Position numbers and translations under genes: made by a program. Positions 38,763-46,533 of a stretch of DNA of 64,000 bases are shown here, one piece after another (position 1 is the first letter of the stretch; each line of letters begins with the position of its first letter). Source of the stretch: an uncultured Lachnospiraceae bacterium (lineage in GTDB: Bacteria > Bacillota > Clostridia > Lachnospirales > Lachnospiraceae); contig CAMEIX010000004.1 of the NCBI GenBank assembly GCA_945919075.1, forward strand, positions 113,807 to 177,806, in the 5' to 3' direction. The notes below the pieces were generated by a model that was given only the letters and a program-made list of their open reading frames with translations, was not told where the DNA came from and made no database searches.

Positions 38763-38952
38763 TCAAAATGCACGAGAACTCGGCTTCCCATTCATTCCTA
38801 TTTTGGGCCAAAAAAAGATTATTCACATATTTTTCCCGCTTTTCCACAAAATAAAAGAACCAGTAAGCAGCAGCTTCGCCACCTACTGATTCCATCATAT
38901 TTTTTCTTCTGTCAAAAATCGGGACTTGCCAAAAATCCTGTATCTGATACAA
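38746..38952 (-). other. Doubtful 68-residue frame in the hsd/ATPase gap
   Basis: The gap 38671-38977 holds the hsd promoter plus a short open frame with a Trp/Phe-rich stretch (GGEAAAYWFFYFVEKREKY). It has only a weak AGAAG site and runs over the hsd promoter. I do not recognise a family. It may be a fragment or a dispersed repeat rather than a gene. Confidence 0.2.
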
Positions 38953-38977
38953 CTATATCAACACTTCAGTTTTTATC

Positions 38978-40210
38978 CTAAATATACTCAATTGGCAATG
39001 CTATTAAGTTTTCTCTCAAAAAGGTCTTCTTGTCAATCAAACAAAGAATGACTCCCATTCCTCTTTTTTTATCCGGAATTTTATCCAACACCGGATTAGT
39101 GGCTCCCATACTCGCTTTCGGATTTCCTGTCATTTTGATTTCTACCGGATAAAGCATACCGTCTTCTTCAATTATCAAATCTATTTCATTTTCACCTGAT
39201 GCACTTTTATCCTTGCCCCGGTAGTAAAATATATTGAAACGATAGTCTCTACCCTCATTTGAATAGGATTTCAAAATCTCTGAAACAACAAATGTCTCAA
39301 ACATATTACCTGCCACCGCTGAATTCTTTAGTGCATCTGAGGTTAACCATCTGGTCAAATAACACGCAAGACCGGTATCTCTAAAATAAATCTTAGGGGT
39401 CTTGATTGCTCTGCTTAATGCACTGGCACTATATGGCTGAAGTAAATATACAATTCCTGTTCTTTCCAGAATAGAAATCCAGTTCTTTACGGTTGGTTCA
39501 CTTACTCCTATTTCACTTGCAATATTAGCGTAATTTAACATTTCTCCTGTTCGTGCCGCAACAGCTGTCAAAAACTTTGTGAATGTAATACTATCTGTTG
39601 AAATTAATTCATTGATATCTCTCTCCAGATAAGTGGACACATAGGAAGAATAAAATTCCTGCCAATCCCGATCTACATCATAAAGTTCAGGATATGATCC
39701 CTTGTGAATCAACTCCCATATATTATCATATGATTTGAGTTCCCTTTCACGTGCTTTTATATACTCTTCAGTTGGAATGAAATGTTTACTATATCCAATC
39801 TGATGAATCTCGCGTAATGATAGTCCTGCTAATTCATACACTGACACTCTACCTGCCAATGATTCACTGACTTCTTTCATTAGCTCTAATTTCTGAGAAC
39901 CGGATAAAATGAATTGCCCTCTTTCATCTGATTCATCCACTATCTGTTTTATCTCTTCTAATACAGAACCCTCTTTTTGTACCTCATCAATAAACAATGG
40001 GCGAGGATTATTTAAGAAAAAAAGCTTTGGTTCTTCTTTTGCCTGTAATCTGGTTAATCTGTCATCAAAATTGGTGCGATTGTATTCAGAAAATTCGTGT
40101 TTTACTAACGTTGATTTACCAACCTGTCTTGCCCCTACTATCAGAGTACATTTACTTGTTTTTACTCTGCATTTAAGAATATCTGCAATTGCTCTTTGAA
40201 TGTATGCCAT
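38978..40210 (-). CDS. AAA-type ATPase with DUF4143 domain
   Basis: 410 residues. N-terminal AAA_14 ATPase with VGARQVGKSTLVK (Walker A), PLFIDEVQKE (Walker B) and FILSGSQKLEL (sensor). The C-terminal DUF4143 region carries a winged helix (IGVSEPTVKNWI) and a nuclease-like end (NEIDLIIEEDGMLYPVEIKM: E-D, V-E-I-K). The family is common in bacteria and archaea with no settled function; many are thought to be mobile or defence-related. GGAGG lies 7 nt before ATG 40210. Confidence 0.88.
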   Translation of the reverse strand: MAYIQRAIADILKCRVKTSKCTLIVGARQVGKSTLVKHEFSEYNRTNFDDRLTRLQAKEEPKLFFLNNPRPLFIDEVQKEGSVLEEIKQIVDESDERGQFILSGSQKLELMKEVSESLAGRVSVYELAGLSLREIHQIGYSKHFIPTEEYIKARERELKSYDNIWELIHKGSYPELYDVDRDWQEFYSSYVSTYLERDINELISTDSITFTKFLTAVAARTGEMLNYANIASEIGVSEPTVKNWISILERTGIVYLLQPYSASALSRAIKTPKIYFRDTGLACYLTRWLTSDALKNSAVAGNMFETFVVSEILKSYSNEGRDYRFNIFYYRGKDKSASGENEIDLIIEEDGMLYPVEIKMTGNPKASMGATNPVLDKIPDKKRGMGVILCLIDKKTFLRENLIALPIEYI

Positions 40211-40219
40211 AGCACGCCT

Positions 40220-40307
40220 CCGACTATTCTAAAGTTATACTTTATTATAACCAGTTTTCGAAGCAAAGTCAATCGACTATTTCAAAATCCAATTTTAGAA
40301 TAGTCGG
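40220..40307. repeat. 88-bp segment bounded by 14-bp perfect inverted repeats
   Basis: CCGACTATTCTAAA at 40220-40233 and its exact reverse complement at 40294-40307, 60 nt apart. A partial third copy (CGACTATTTC) lies at 40274-40283. The segment encloses the whole promoter of the ATPase gene and ends 6 nt before the hemZ stop. It could be an operator pair, a small transposable remnant or the island boundary. Confidence 0.75.
40244..40272 (-). promoter_or_regulatory. Promoter of the AAA/DUF4143 gene
   Basis: On the minus strand TTGACT (40267-40272), exactly 17 nt, TATAAT (40244-40249), 34 nt upstream of the start codon. Strong near-consensus boxes. Confidence 0.75.
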
Positions 40308-40313
40308 CGCAAT

Positions 40314-41804
40314 TTATGGAAGTGATTCATAGAAAAGTTTGCGTTTACGCTCTATCATTTCCTCGATTTTTTCCAGATACAGCTTCACATCCTTGATATT
40401 TTCACAGCGTTCAATTCTGCCATCGGGAAATACCCTCTTGGTAATGGAGCCTGCACCAAGTGCTACAATAGTCTGTTTTTCCTCCATAATGAGAATATTG
40501 TATATTCCGAAATTCCCTTCCTTGGCATAACCCACATTTTCAAAATTACCGGACATGTTTTTCTGGCGATACAGATAGTAGGGATGCATCCCCATTTCGG
40601 CGGCACCCTTTGCCGCAATTTCCATGGTGGCATCCGTATTATTTAAGGTATCCATGCCATTTTCCGTAATCCACTGGGCAAGGTGCGATGTTCGCTTAAT
40701 AGCAAGTGAATGAACCGTCAGCGAATCCGGAGCCAGTTCTTTGATTTGGTTAATGGTATCTGCCACATCTTCTTCCTTCTCCCCCGGAAGGCCCAGAATG
40801 ATATCCATATTAATATTGAAACCGCCAATTCTTCTTGCCAGTGCAAAGGCTTCCTTCACCTGGGCTACCGTATGCTGTCTGCCAATCAGTTTCAGGGTCT
40901 CATCCTTCATGGTCTGAGGGTTCACACTGATTCTGTCTATCCCATGTTTCTTTAGAACCAACAGTTTCTCTTCGGTAATACTGTCCGCCCTTCCGGCTTC
41001 CACAGTAAATTCCTTCACATGACTTAAGTCAAGCCGTTCTTTCACGGCCGTAATCAGACGGTCCAGCTGCACATCCGTAAGGGTTGTCGGAGTTCCGCCT
41101 CCTATATAAACTGTGTCTAAAATCTTATCGTTAAAATCGTCCTTAACATAATCCAATTCCCGAATCAGGCAGTCAATATACTCATCCACCCTGTCCCGCC
41201 ACTTGCAAATCGGATTGGAAGTAAAGGAACAATACAGGCAGGTCGTGGGACAAAAGGGAATTCCGATATAAAGGCTGTAACCGTTTTCGTAATGAATCTT
41301 CGATAGAAGTTCCTTTTCTCTTTTTGCAATGTCAATGGAAAGGAGCGCCTTTTTGCTGCTGACAAAATGCTCTTCCATCATGAAATTCTCGATTTCCTTT
41401 TCGCTCTTTCCCTCTTCCAAAAGTCCCATGGCAATTTTGGTGGGTCTGATTCCGGTTAAGTTGCCCCAGGGCAGGGTTCTTCCCGTTATCTGAACCAGGG
41501 TTTTGTACAAAAACTGCTTTAAGGTATTCTTCTTTGCCGCCATATCCCCGGTCGTAAGTTCCCATGCAAAGCTCTGTCCGGCAAATTCTTTCAGTTCCGG
41601 ATTTTCGGTCGTTTCTGCCACTTTAATTAAGGCATGGTCTTCTTCCATTTCCATGACAAAACCGATATATTTCTCCCATTCCTCCCGTCTTTCCTTGGCT
41701 ACCATGGGTGTCAGGACCTTTACGGTCTCTTCCGGATAAAAGGCTTTTACCAGGGAATGGATGTCATATTCATATTTCTCTTTATTTACATCTACTACAA
41801 GCAT
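40314..41804 (-). CDS. hemZ: Coproporphyrinogen dehydrogenase-like radical SAM protein HemZ
   Basis: 496 residues. HemN/HemZ-type radical SAM enzyme with the cluster CPTTCLYCSF (CX3CX2C), GGGTPTTL and the SVNPQTMKDETLKLIGR region, preceded by an N-terminal extension of about 160 residues typical of HemZ. It is named for oxygen-independent coproporphyrinogen oxidation, but no other heme gene is in the window and its real substrate in anaerobes is uncertain. ATG 41804 is preferred (GGGAG 6 nt upstream). Confidence 0.9.
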   Translation of the reverse strand: MLVVDVNKEKYEYDIHSLVKAFYPEETVKVLTPMVAKERREEWEKYIGFVMEMEEDHALIKVAETTENPELKEFAGQSFAWELTTGDMAAKKNTLKQFLYKTLVQITGRTLPWGNLTGIRPTKIAMGLLEEGKSEKEIENFMMEEHFVSSKKALLSIDIAKREKELLSKIHYENGYSLYIGIPFCPTTCLYCSFTSNPICKWRDRVDEYIDCLIRELDYVKDDFNDKILDTVYIGGGTPTTLTDVQLDRLITAVKERLDLSHVKEFTVEAGRADSITEEKLLVLKKHGIDRISVNPQTMKDETLKLIGRQHTVAQVKEAFALARRIGGFNINMDIILGLPGEKEEDVADTINQIKELAPDSLTVHSLAIKRTSHLAQWITENGMDTLNNTDATMEIAAKGAAEMGMHPYYLYRQKNMSGNFENVGYAKEGNFGIYNILIMEEKQTIVALGAGSITKRVFPDGRIERCENIKDVKLYLEKIEEMIERKRKLFYESLP

Positions 41805-41919
41805 ATTTCTCTCCCAGTGTAAATCATGATAAATTCTATTATGGTGCGTTCCATGTTCCTTTGTCAAGGGAAGCCTATCATTACCTCATAAAAGTCTGAC
41901 GTGCCCCTATAAAAGGAAA

Positions 41920-41949
41920 GAGGGACCATCGGTTAAACCGAAGCCCCTC
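41920..41949 (-). terminator. Intrinsic terminator after the secreted protein gene
   Basis: On the minus strand GAGGGGCTTCGG pairs with CCGATGGTCCCTC (one bulge, two wobble pairs), followed by TTTCCTTTT. It lies 94 nt after the stop at 42043. Confidence 0.6.
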
Positions 41950-42042
41950 ATCTCCCATAGCCCACAACATAATTAAGTTGCTATGCTTATATGATATGTA
42001 ATGAACTACCAAAATAAAATGTAACGAATGTGCGCCGGACGC

Positions 42043-42513
42043 TTAATAAGTCTTGCTGCCAGTATAATTCTCGTGACAGTAATAGGTACCGTTAATGTAG
42101 GCATAATGCACACAGTACAGACGATACTGATCTCCCTTGACAAATCCGCCGCTACAGGTATAAGTCCCTTGGTAAGCAGTCATATTTGTAAAACTTCCGC
42201 CGGGATGAGAAGCTATGGTTTCCCAGGTGGAGCCATTGTAATGCTGAATCCGTACATTCTTTACCCCGATGGTAGATGCAGTTTCGTCAGTTCTGGTTAT
42301 ACATGTGATTTCCAATCCACCCGATGTAAAATTTCCATAAAGAGAAGCTCCCGTGATACCCGCTGCTCTTGCCTGTACTGTCGATGTGATGTTGAAAATT
42401 CCGGTCATATCGTACCTGCTTTCGCTGTCTGCTGCCTGCACATTTGCCGTTTTCACACACAGACACAGAGAAATAATGACCAGAAGACTGCCAATGATTC
42501 TGTTAATCTTCAT
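42043..42513 (-). CDS. Small secreted protein with four Cys in the mature part, unknown function
   Basis: 156 residues. Signal peptide of about 27 residues (KINRIIGSLLVIISLCLC, cleavage near VQA-A). The mature part is rich in Tyr, Thr, Gly and Ser with a cysteine pattern ITCIT, YTCSGG, YCVHY and YYCHENY, suggesting disulfides and a beta-rich fold. No family recognised. AAGGAG lies upstream of ATG 42513; followed by its own terminator, so it is a monocistronic transcript. The region 41868-42042 has no other gene. Confidence 0.75.
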   Translation of the reverse strand: MKINRIIGSLLVIISLCLCVKTANVQAADSESRYDMTGIFNITSTVQARAAGITGASLYGNFTSGGLEITCITRTDETASTIGVKNVRIQHYNGSTWETIASHPGGSFTNMTAYQGTYTCSGGFVKGDQYRLYCVHYAYINGTYYCHENYTGSKTY

Positions 42514-42605
42514 ATAATTCTTTCTCCTTCTTTTCGTATAATTAGAGGGTCATTTTATAAACCCCTCTACTTATATATGTGTTGAGAATGGCAAAACGTT
42601 ACATT

Positions 42606-43439
42606 TTATTTTAAATTTTTTAAAATTTTTTCAATTTCCTCCTCCTCGCAGTCAAATTCAAAGGTATATTCCATATTGTTTAGAAAAGCTATCATCCTCT
42701 TTTTTTCTTCCGATTCATACACATAATAATCTACTCCGTCAATGGTGTGAAGACTATCCCATTCTCCCTCTATGTACTTGCTTCCCCAAAGATTGCCACT
42801 ATAGGAATGATGTGTAGCCCAGATATACCCAATCTCCCCTTCTGTGTTTTCGTAGTTTGCCATAAACGAATTCTGTCCAAACACCACCACCTCCTGTAAG
42901 GAATATCCGGCGGGTCCTTCCGCGGGTAAGGCCTTTTTCATCCAGTCCGGTAAATCTTCCAAGTCCTTATACACTCTATAACCTTCCACAGTTCCCATAG
43001 TTATACTGTCCGTAAAACCAGCTTGCCCCTCTGCATCTTCCAAATATTCTTTCGTGAACTCCACCAACTGCATATTATCTTCATCCACCAGAATTTGATC
43101 CCAGAAATCATGTTTATCATCCGCAATGGGTTTTTCTTTTATCAGCAGGAAAACAAAAAAGGAAACAATCAGCACTGCTGCGATTCTTCCCCACATCATA
43201 TAGATTTTCCTCAGACCCGGCTTCTGTGTATTGGCACGCCATTCACAATAGCTTTCCTCAAATTCAGAGAGAGACTGCGGCTCTTTTCTGCTGATTTTTT
43301 CACCGCCCAATTCCTCCAGTCGAGCCACAATACCTTCTATTTCCGCAATATTCAGTTTTTCGGGCTCTTCCCGCATAAGTTTCCTAAGTTTCTGCCTAAG
43401 GCGCCACTCTTCGAGACGGGATTTTACTTTTCTGATCAC
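42606..43439 (-). CDS. Membrane-anchored protein paired with an ECF sigma factor (putative anti-sigma, DUF4367-like)
   Basis: 277 residues: a charged cytoplasmic N-terminus of about 78 residues, one membrane helix (IAAVLIVSFFVFLLI, about 88-103), and an extracellular C-terminal domain ending DCEEEEIEKILKNLK that resembles DUF4367. Its start overlaps the sigma factor gene by 4 nt. The arrangement is that of an anti-sigma factor holding the sigma protein at the membrane. I see no zinc motif (HX3CX2C), so the binding mode is uncertain. Confidence 0.75.
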   Translation of the reverse strand: MIRKVKSRLEEWRLRQKLRKLMREEPEKLNIAEIEGIVARLEELGGEKISRKEPQSLSEFEESYCEWRANTQKPGLRKIYMMWGRIAAVLIVSFFVFLLIKEKPIADDKHDFWDQILVDEDNMQLVEFTKEYLEDAEGQAGFTDSITMGTVEGYRVYKDLEDLPDWMKKALPAEGPAGYSLQEVVVFGQNSFMANYENTEGEIGYIWATHHSYSGNLWGSKYIEGEWDSLHTIDGVDYYVYESEEKKRMIAFLNNMEYTFEFDCEEEEIEKILKNLK

Positions 43440-43915
43440 TCAAATTGTCCTTTCATTTTCTTGCGGATGCGACAGAAACGCACACGCAAAGTCCCTTCGG
43501 TAACATCCATATAATTTGCAATCTCGGCAATGCTGTAACCGCCATAATAATGCATCATTATCAGTTTCTGTTCATCCTCATCCAGTAACCTGTCCATGGT
43601 CAGACGCATATCCACTTCACGAAATCCTTCCCATGCATGCGCATTGACAAATTCGGTCTCCAGTTCCTCCAAAGACATTGCATGATTTTCAAATCTTCTG
43701 TCGTAATTGGTTATAATATTATATGCTGTTTTGTAAAGCCACCCTTCCGGATTGGGATGTTCCTTTACTTCTTCCCATTTTTCATACGCAATAAAGAACG
43801 TTTCCTGCGCCACATCCTCCGCTGCCGCTTCCCTCTTCATTATGACATAAGCGTAGCGGTATACCTTATTAAATATATCATTATAAAATTCATGGAATTC
43901 CTGAATTGTATTCAT
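43436..43915 (-). CDS. ECF-type RNA polymerase sigma factor
   Basis: 159 residues. Region 2 (YRYAYVIMKREAAAEDVAQETFF, quoted in part) and region 4 with the helix-turn-helix YSIAEIANYMDVTEGTLRVRF. It directs RNA polymerase to a small regulon, likely in response to a surface signal sensed by the membrane protein encoded next. ATG 43915 is preferred over GTG 43927 (AAAGG 9-10 nt upstream). Confidence 0.92.
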   Translation of the reverse strand: MNTIQEFHEFYNDIFNKVYRYAYVIMKREAAAEDVAQETFFIAYEKWEEVKEHPNPEGWLYKTAYNIITNYDRRFENHAMSLEELETEFVNAHAWEGFREVDMRLTMDRLLDEDEQKLIMMHYYGGYSIAEIANYMDVTEGTLRVRFCRIRKKMKGQFE

Positions 43916-43978
43916 CCTCTTTTGCACCTTTCACAAAACGAACCACCTGGGCAAGCGTCCGGTGGCCGTAAGTTTTAT

Positions 43979-44311
43979 CTAATAGATGTATTTTCTTACA
44001 TAGTCAAAACAACGTTCAAAAAATGCCTTTCTTTCATCCTGATCGCAATTGGAAAGAAATCCTTCCAAGTCAAATTCTTTCACCTTTTTTCCGGTCAGAA
44101 GATAAGTTGGATCGATTTGCCTTTTCTCATACAAAATCAGTACTCGGTCCACAGTAAGCCCTGCTCCGCCGTTCTCTAATTTGCGGTAGTGCTCATCCGA
44201 TACCCCTAATTCTTCCGCCATTTCCGCCTGTGAAATGTGCGCATCTTTTCGCCATTGTTTCAGGCGACTGCCGATTTCAATATTTTGTTGTTTCTTTTCT
44301 CTGAAACTCAT
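43979..44311 (-). CDS. XRE-family transcriptional regulator
   Basis: 110 residues. HTH_3 domain: IGSRLKQWRKDAHISQAEMA, then LGVSDEHYRKLENGGAGLTV, and DPTYLLTGKK. The C-terminal 40 residues are a charged helical tail with no recognised domain. It precedes the sigma factor gene on the same strand with a 63-nt gap that contains a possible stem (CCACC / GGTGG). Whether it controls the sigma/anti-sigma pair is not shown. Confidence 0.82.
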   Translation of the reverse strand: MSFREKKQQNIEIGSRLKQWRKDAHISQAEMAEELGVSDEHYRKLENGGAGLTVDRVLILYEKRQIDPTYLLTGKKVKEFDLEGFLSNCDQDERKAFFERCFDYVRKYIY

Positions 44312-44420
44312 ACTTCTCACAGCCTTTTTATATTGTTTTATTCATCATATCAATATAAAATGCCCCAAAGAAGCGCTCCATATGCTCTTTTTCCAATCAC
44401 TTCGTGATTTATTCATGCAA

Positions 44421-44455
44421 AAAATATCCGCAGGGACATACCTTGCGGATATTTT
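44421..44455 (-). terminator. Terminator after the small heat-shock gene
   Basis: A 12-bp perfect stem (AAAATATCCGCA / TGCGGATATTTT), 11-nt loop, followed on the minus strand by more T residues (TTTTTT across the stem end). It lies 80 nt after the hsp20 stop, beyond a tandem repeat. Confidence 0.8.
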
Positions 44456-44468
44456 ATTGTCGCTATCA

Positions 44469-44543
44469 TTTTTGGAGGTCATCCTCCCTTTTGAGGATTT
44501 CCCTCTGTTTTGAGGTTATCCCTCTGTTTTGAGGTTATCCCTC
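44469..44543. repeat. Four tandem copies of a 19-bp mini-hairpin repeat at the hsp20 stop codon
   Basis: Units of the form TTTTGAGGTTATCCCTCTG: two identical (the last truncated), one with two changes, one more diverged (TTTTTGGAGGTCATCCTCCC). Each contains a small GAGG/CCTC inverted repeat. The last unit covers the stop codon of the hsp20 gene (44535-44537) and its last codons. Confidence 0.8.
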
Positions 44544-44975
44544 AATGGCAATGTACTTCTGTTGCTCCACGCCTTCAAGTTTCTCCGGTTTCGGCACAGA
44601 GAGTTTCAGGATTCCATTTTCAAATTTGGCCTTAATATCCTCCTGCTTAACCTGATCGCCCACATAAAAGCTTCTGGATGCGGAGCCGAAGTAACGCTCC
44701 CTGCGGATGTATTTTCCGTTTTCATCCTTTTCATCATTCTGGTTACCATGTGTAGCACTGACGGTAAGATAGCCATCTTTCAGTTCTGCTTTCACATCCT
44801 CTTTCTTCACACCCGGAAGATCGATATCCAGCTCATAGCTGTTATCCAGTTCCTTCACATCTGTTTTCATGGCAGTTGTCTGGTTTGCCAATCCACCAAA
44901 TCCGGCAAACGGCTTTGTAAAGCCATCCCAAAAGTCATCAAACAGGTTTTCTCCAAAAATACTAGGCATCATCAT
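44535..44975 (-). CDS. Small heat-shock protein (Hsp20/alpha-crystallin family)
   Basis: 146 residues. The alpha-crystallin domain spans about 42-135 (YELDIDLPGVKKEDVKAELK, LTVSATHG, RSFYVGDQV, KFENGILKLSVPK, quoted in parts). The short C-terminal tail ends KYIAIEG with the I-x-I type anchor. It is an ATP-independent holdase chaperone. AGGAGG precedes ATG 44975. A perfect CIRCE element upstream shows HrcA control. Confidence 0.94.
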   Translation of the reverse strand: MMMPSIFGENLFDDFWDGFTKPFAGFGGLANQTTAMKTDVKELDNSYELDIDLPGVKKEDVKAELKDGYLTVSATHGNQNDEKDENGKYIRRERYFGSASRSFYVGDQVKQEDIKAKFENGILKLSVPKPEKLEGVEQQKYIAIEG

Positions 44976-45085
44976 AAGTCATTCCTCCTTTTTTTGCAAC
45001 TTACAACGTTAACTAATGATTTTGGAACACAAGAGCAATGCGTTGTAGGATAACTCTGCAGCTTCTTGTTCTTTGTTCTGACTTC

Positions 45086-45127
45086 GTTATAACACCATTG
45101 TTAGCACTCGTCAATAGCGAGTGCTAA
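45086..45127 (-). promoter_or_regulatory. CIRCE operator with overlapping promoter for the Hsp20 gene
   Basis: TTAGCACTC (45101-45109), 9-nt spacer, GAGTGCTAA (45119-45127): a perfect CIRCE, the HrcA repressor site. On the minus strand TTGACG (45109-45114) inside it, 17 nt and TATAAC (45086-45091) form the promoter, so HrcA binding blocks RNA polymerase. Confidence 0.95.
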
Positions 45128-45162
45128 TGTTTAATACTTTCTTTATGAATTTAATATTTACG

Positions 45163-46383
45163 TTATTTTTTCCGCTTCCTGTTACCGGAGGCAGGCCTAT
45201 TCCCATTCTTCTGCACATTCTCTGCCAATTCCTGCTTTATCTTAGCCTCCTTTCCGGCATTCCGACGATTTACATCATCGCGAAGCAGGGAATACAGGGT
45301 AGACATTAATGGAATGAAAATAAGCATACCCGCCACACCAAACAGGCTGCCACCCACACTAACAGACACCAATACCCAGATAGATGGCAATCCTACAGAG
45401 TTTCCTACTACCTTAGGATAAATCAGATTTCCTTCCAACTGTTGAAGGATAAAGAATAAAATCAAAAACCACAGGGCCTGCATAGGGTTGTCAATTAAAA
45501 TCATAAAAACTCCCACACTGCAGCCTATAAAAGCACCTACAATAGGAATCAGTGCCGTAAATGCAATTAATGTGCCAATCATAATCGCATAGGGCATCTG
45601 AAAAATTGTCATAAAAACAACAAATAAGGCTCCTAAAATCACGGCCTCCAGACATTGCCCGCAAATGAAGTTGGTAAAGTTAACATTCAGTCTATGACAA
45701 GTCTCCCGAATGCGGGCATTGAGTTTCCTTGATGTATACGCATCCAAAATTCTCACCACCTGGTCCTTAAGTTTCTCCTTCTGTGACAATATATAGATTG
45801 CAAATACAAAAGCGATAAAAGTATTTGCCACTCCACCAATAATACTGCTTGCCACAGTCACCGTAGAACCCAGCACACTTCCCACACCATTCTGAAGAAA
45901 GTCCCCTACCTTGGAGATAACCATCTCCCAATTAAACTCAACCGTCTCCAGTTTTGTAATCCATTCAGTCAGTGTAGGATAGTTTTTCGTCACACTCTCC
46001 AACCATGCCAACATGCCCTGCAAAAAAGGAGTAACCTTTTCTCCCAGAGTGGTAAGTGTTTTGCTCAACTGCGGTACTACTGCTACAATAACTAATGTAA
46101 CAATAGTTAATACAAACACAACGGACAAAAACATACTTATCGGACGCTTTATCCTGTCTGCTACCTTTCCGTTCCATTTTCTGAATAATACTTTCTCCAA
46201 ACCATTCATGGGAATATTGAGAATAAATGCTATACAGCCACCAATTATAAAAGGCATGCATATTCCGATCGCCAGCCTGATTCCTGCAAACAAAGCATCA
46301 CTATAAATCAGCAGCAGTATCAAACCTGCTACATACAATATCAGTAAACAAACCTGTTTCACTTTGACTTTATCAACCCCCAT
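45163..46383 (-). CDS. AI-2E family membrane transporter
   Basis: 406 residues. About eight membrane helices in the pattern of the AI-2E transporter family: an N-terminal pair (LLILYVAGLILLLIYSDALF), a central amphipathic region (about 110-170), and a C-terminal block with GTLIAFTALIPIVGAFIG and GNLIYPKVVGNSVGLP. Members export autoinducer-2 or act as ion antiporters; the substrate here is not known. A basic tail ends NRKRKK. It precedes the CIRCE region on the same strand. Confidence 0.87.
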   Translation of the reverse strand: MGVDKVKVKQVCLLILYVAGLILLLIYSDALFAGIRLAIGICMPFIIGGCIAFILNIPMNGLEKVLFRKWNGKVADRIKRPISMFLSVVFVLTIVTLVIVAVVPQLSKTLTTLGEKVTPFLQGMLAWLESVTKNYPTLTEWITKLETVEFNWEMVISKVGDFLQNGVGSVLGSTVTVASSIIGGVANTFIAFVFAIYILSQKEKLKDQVVRILDAYTSRKLNARIRETCHRLNVNFTNFICGQCLEAVILGALFVVFMTIFQMPYAIMIGTLIAFTALIPIVGAFIGCSVGVFMILIDNPMQALWFLILFFILQQLEGNLIYPKVVGNSVGLPSIWVLVSVSVGGSLFGVAGMLIFIPLMSTLYSLLRDDVNRRNAGKEAKIKQELAENVQKNGNRPASGNRKRKK

Positions 46384-46481
46384 ATCATACTACCAGCCTT
46401 TCCTGCCCGCATTATCGCGGAATAGAAACATTATATCATCAATTTAATCTTTTGAAAACAATAGTCTTTCTTTCTATCCTA

Positions 46482-46490
46482 TGCTATAAT
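46482..46490 (+). promoter_or_regulatory. Extended -10 promoter of the lipoprotein gene
   Basis: TG, one base, TATAAT (extended -10), 44 nt upstream of ATG 46534. No good -35 box at the proper distance, which extended -10 promoters tolerate. Confidence 0.55.
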
Positions 46491-46533
46491 CTTTCTAAAC
46501 GTTTTACATACCACACCTTAGGAGGTACATAAA

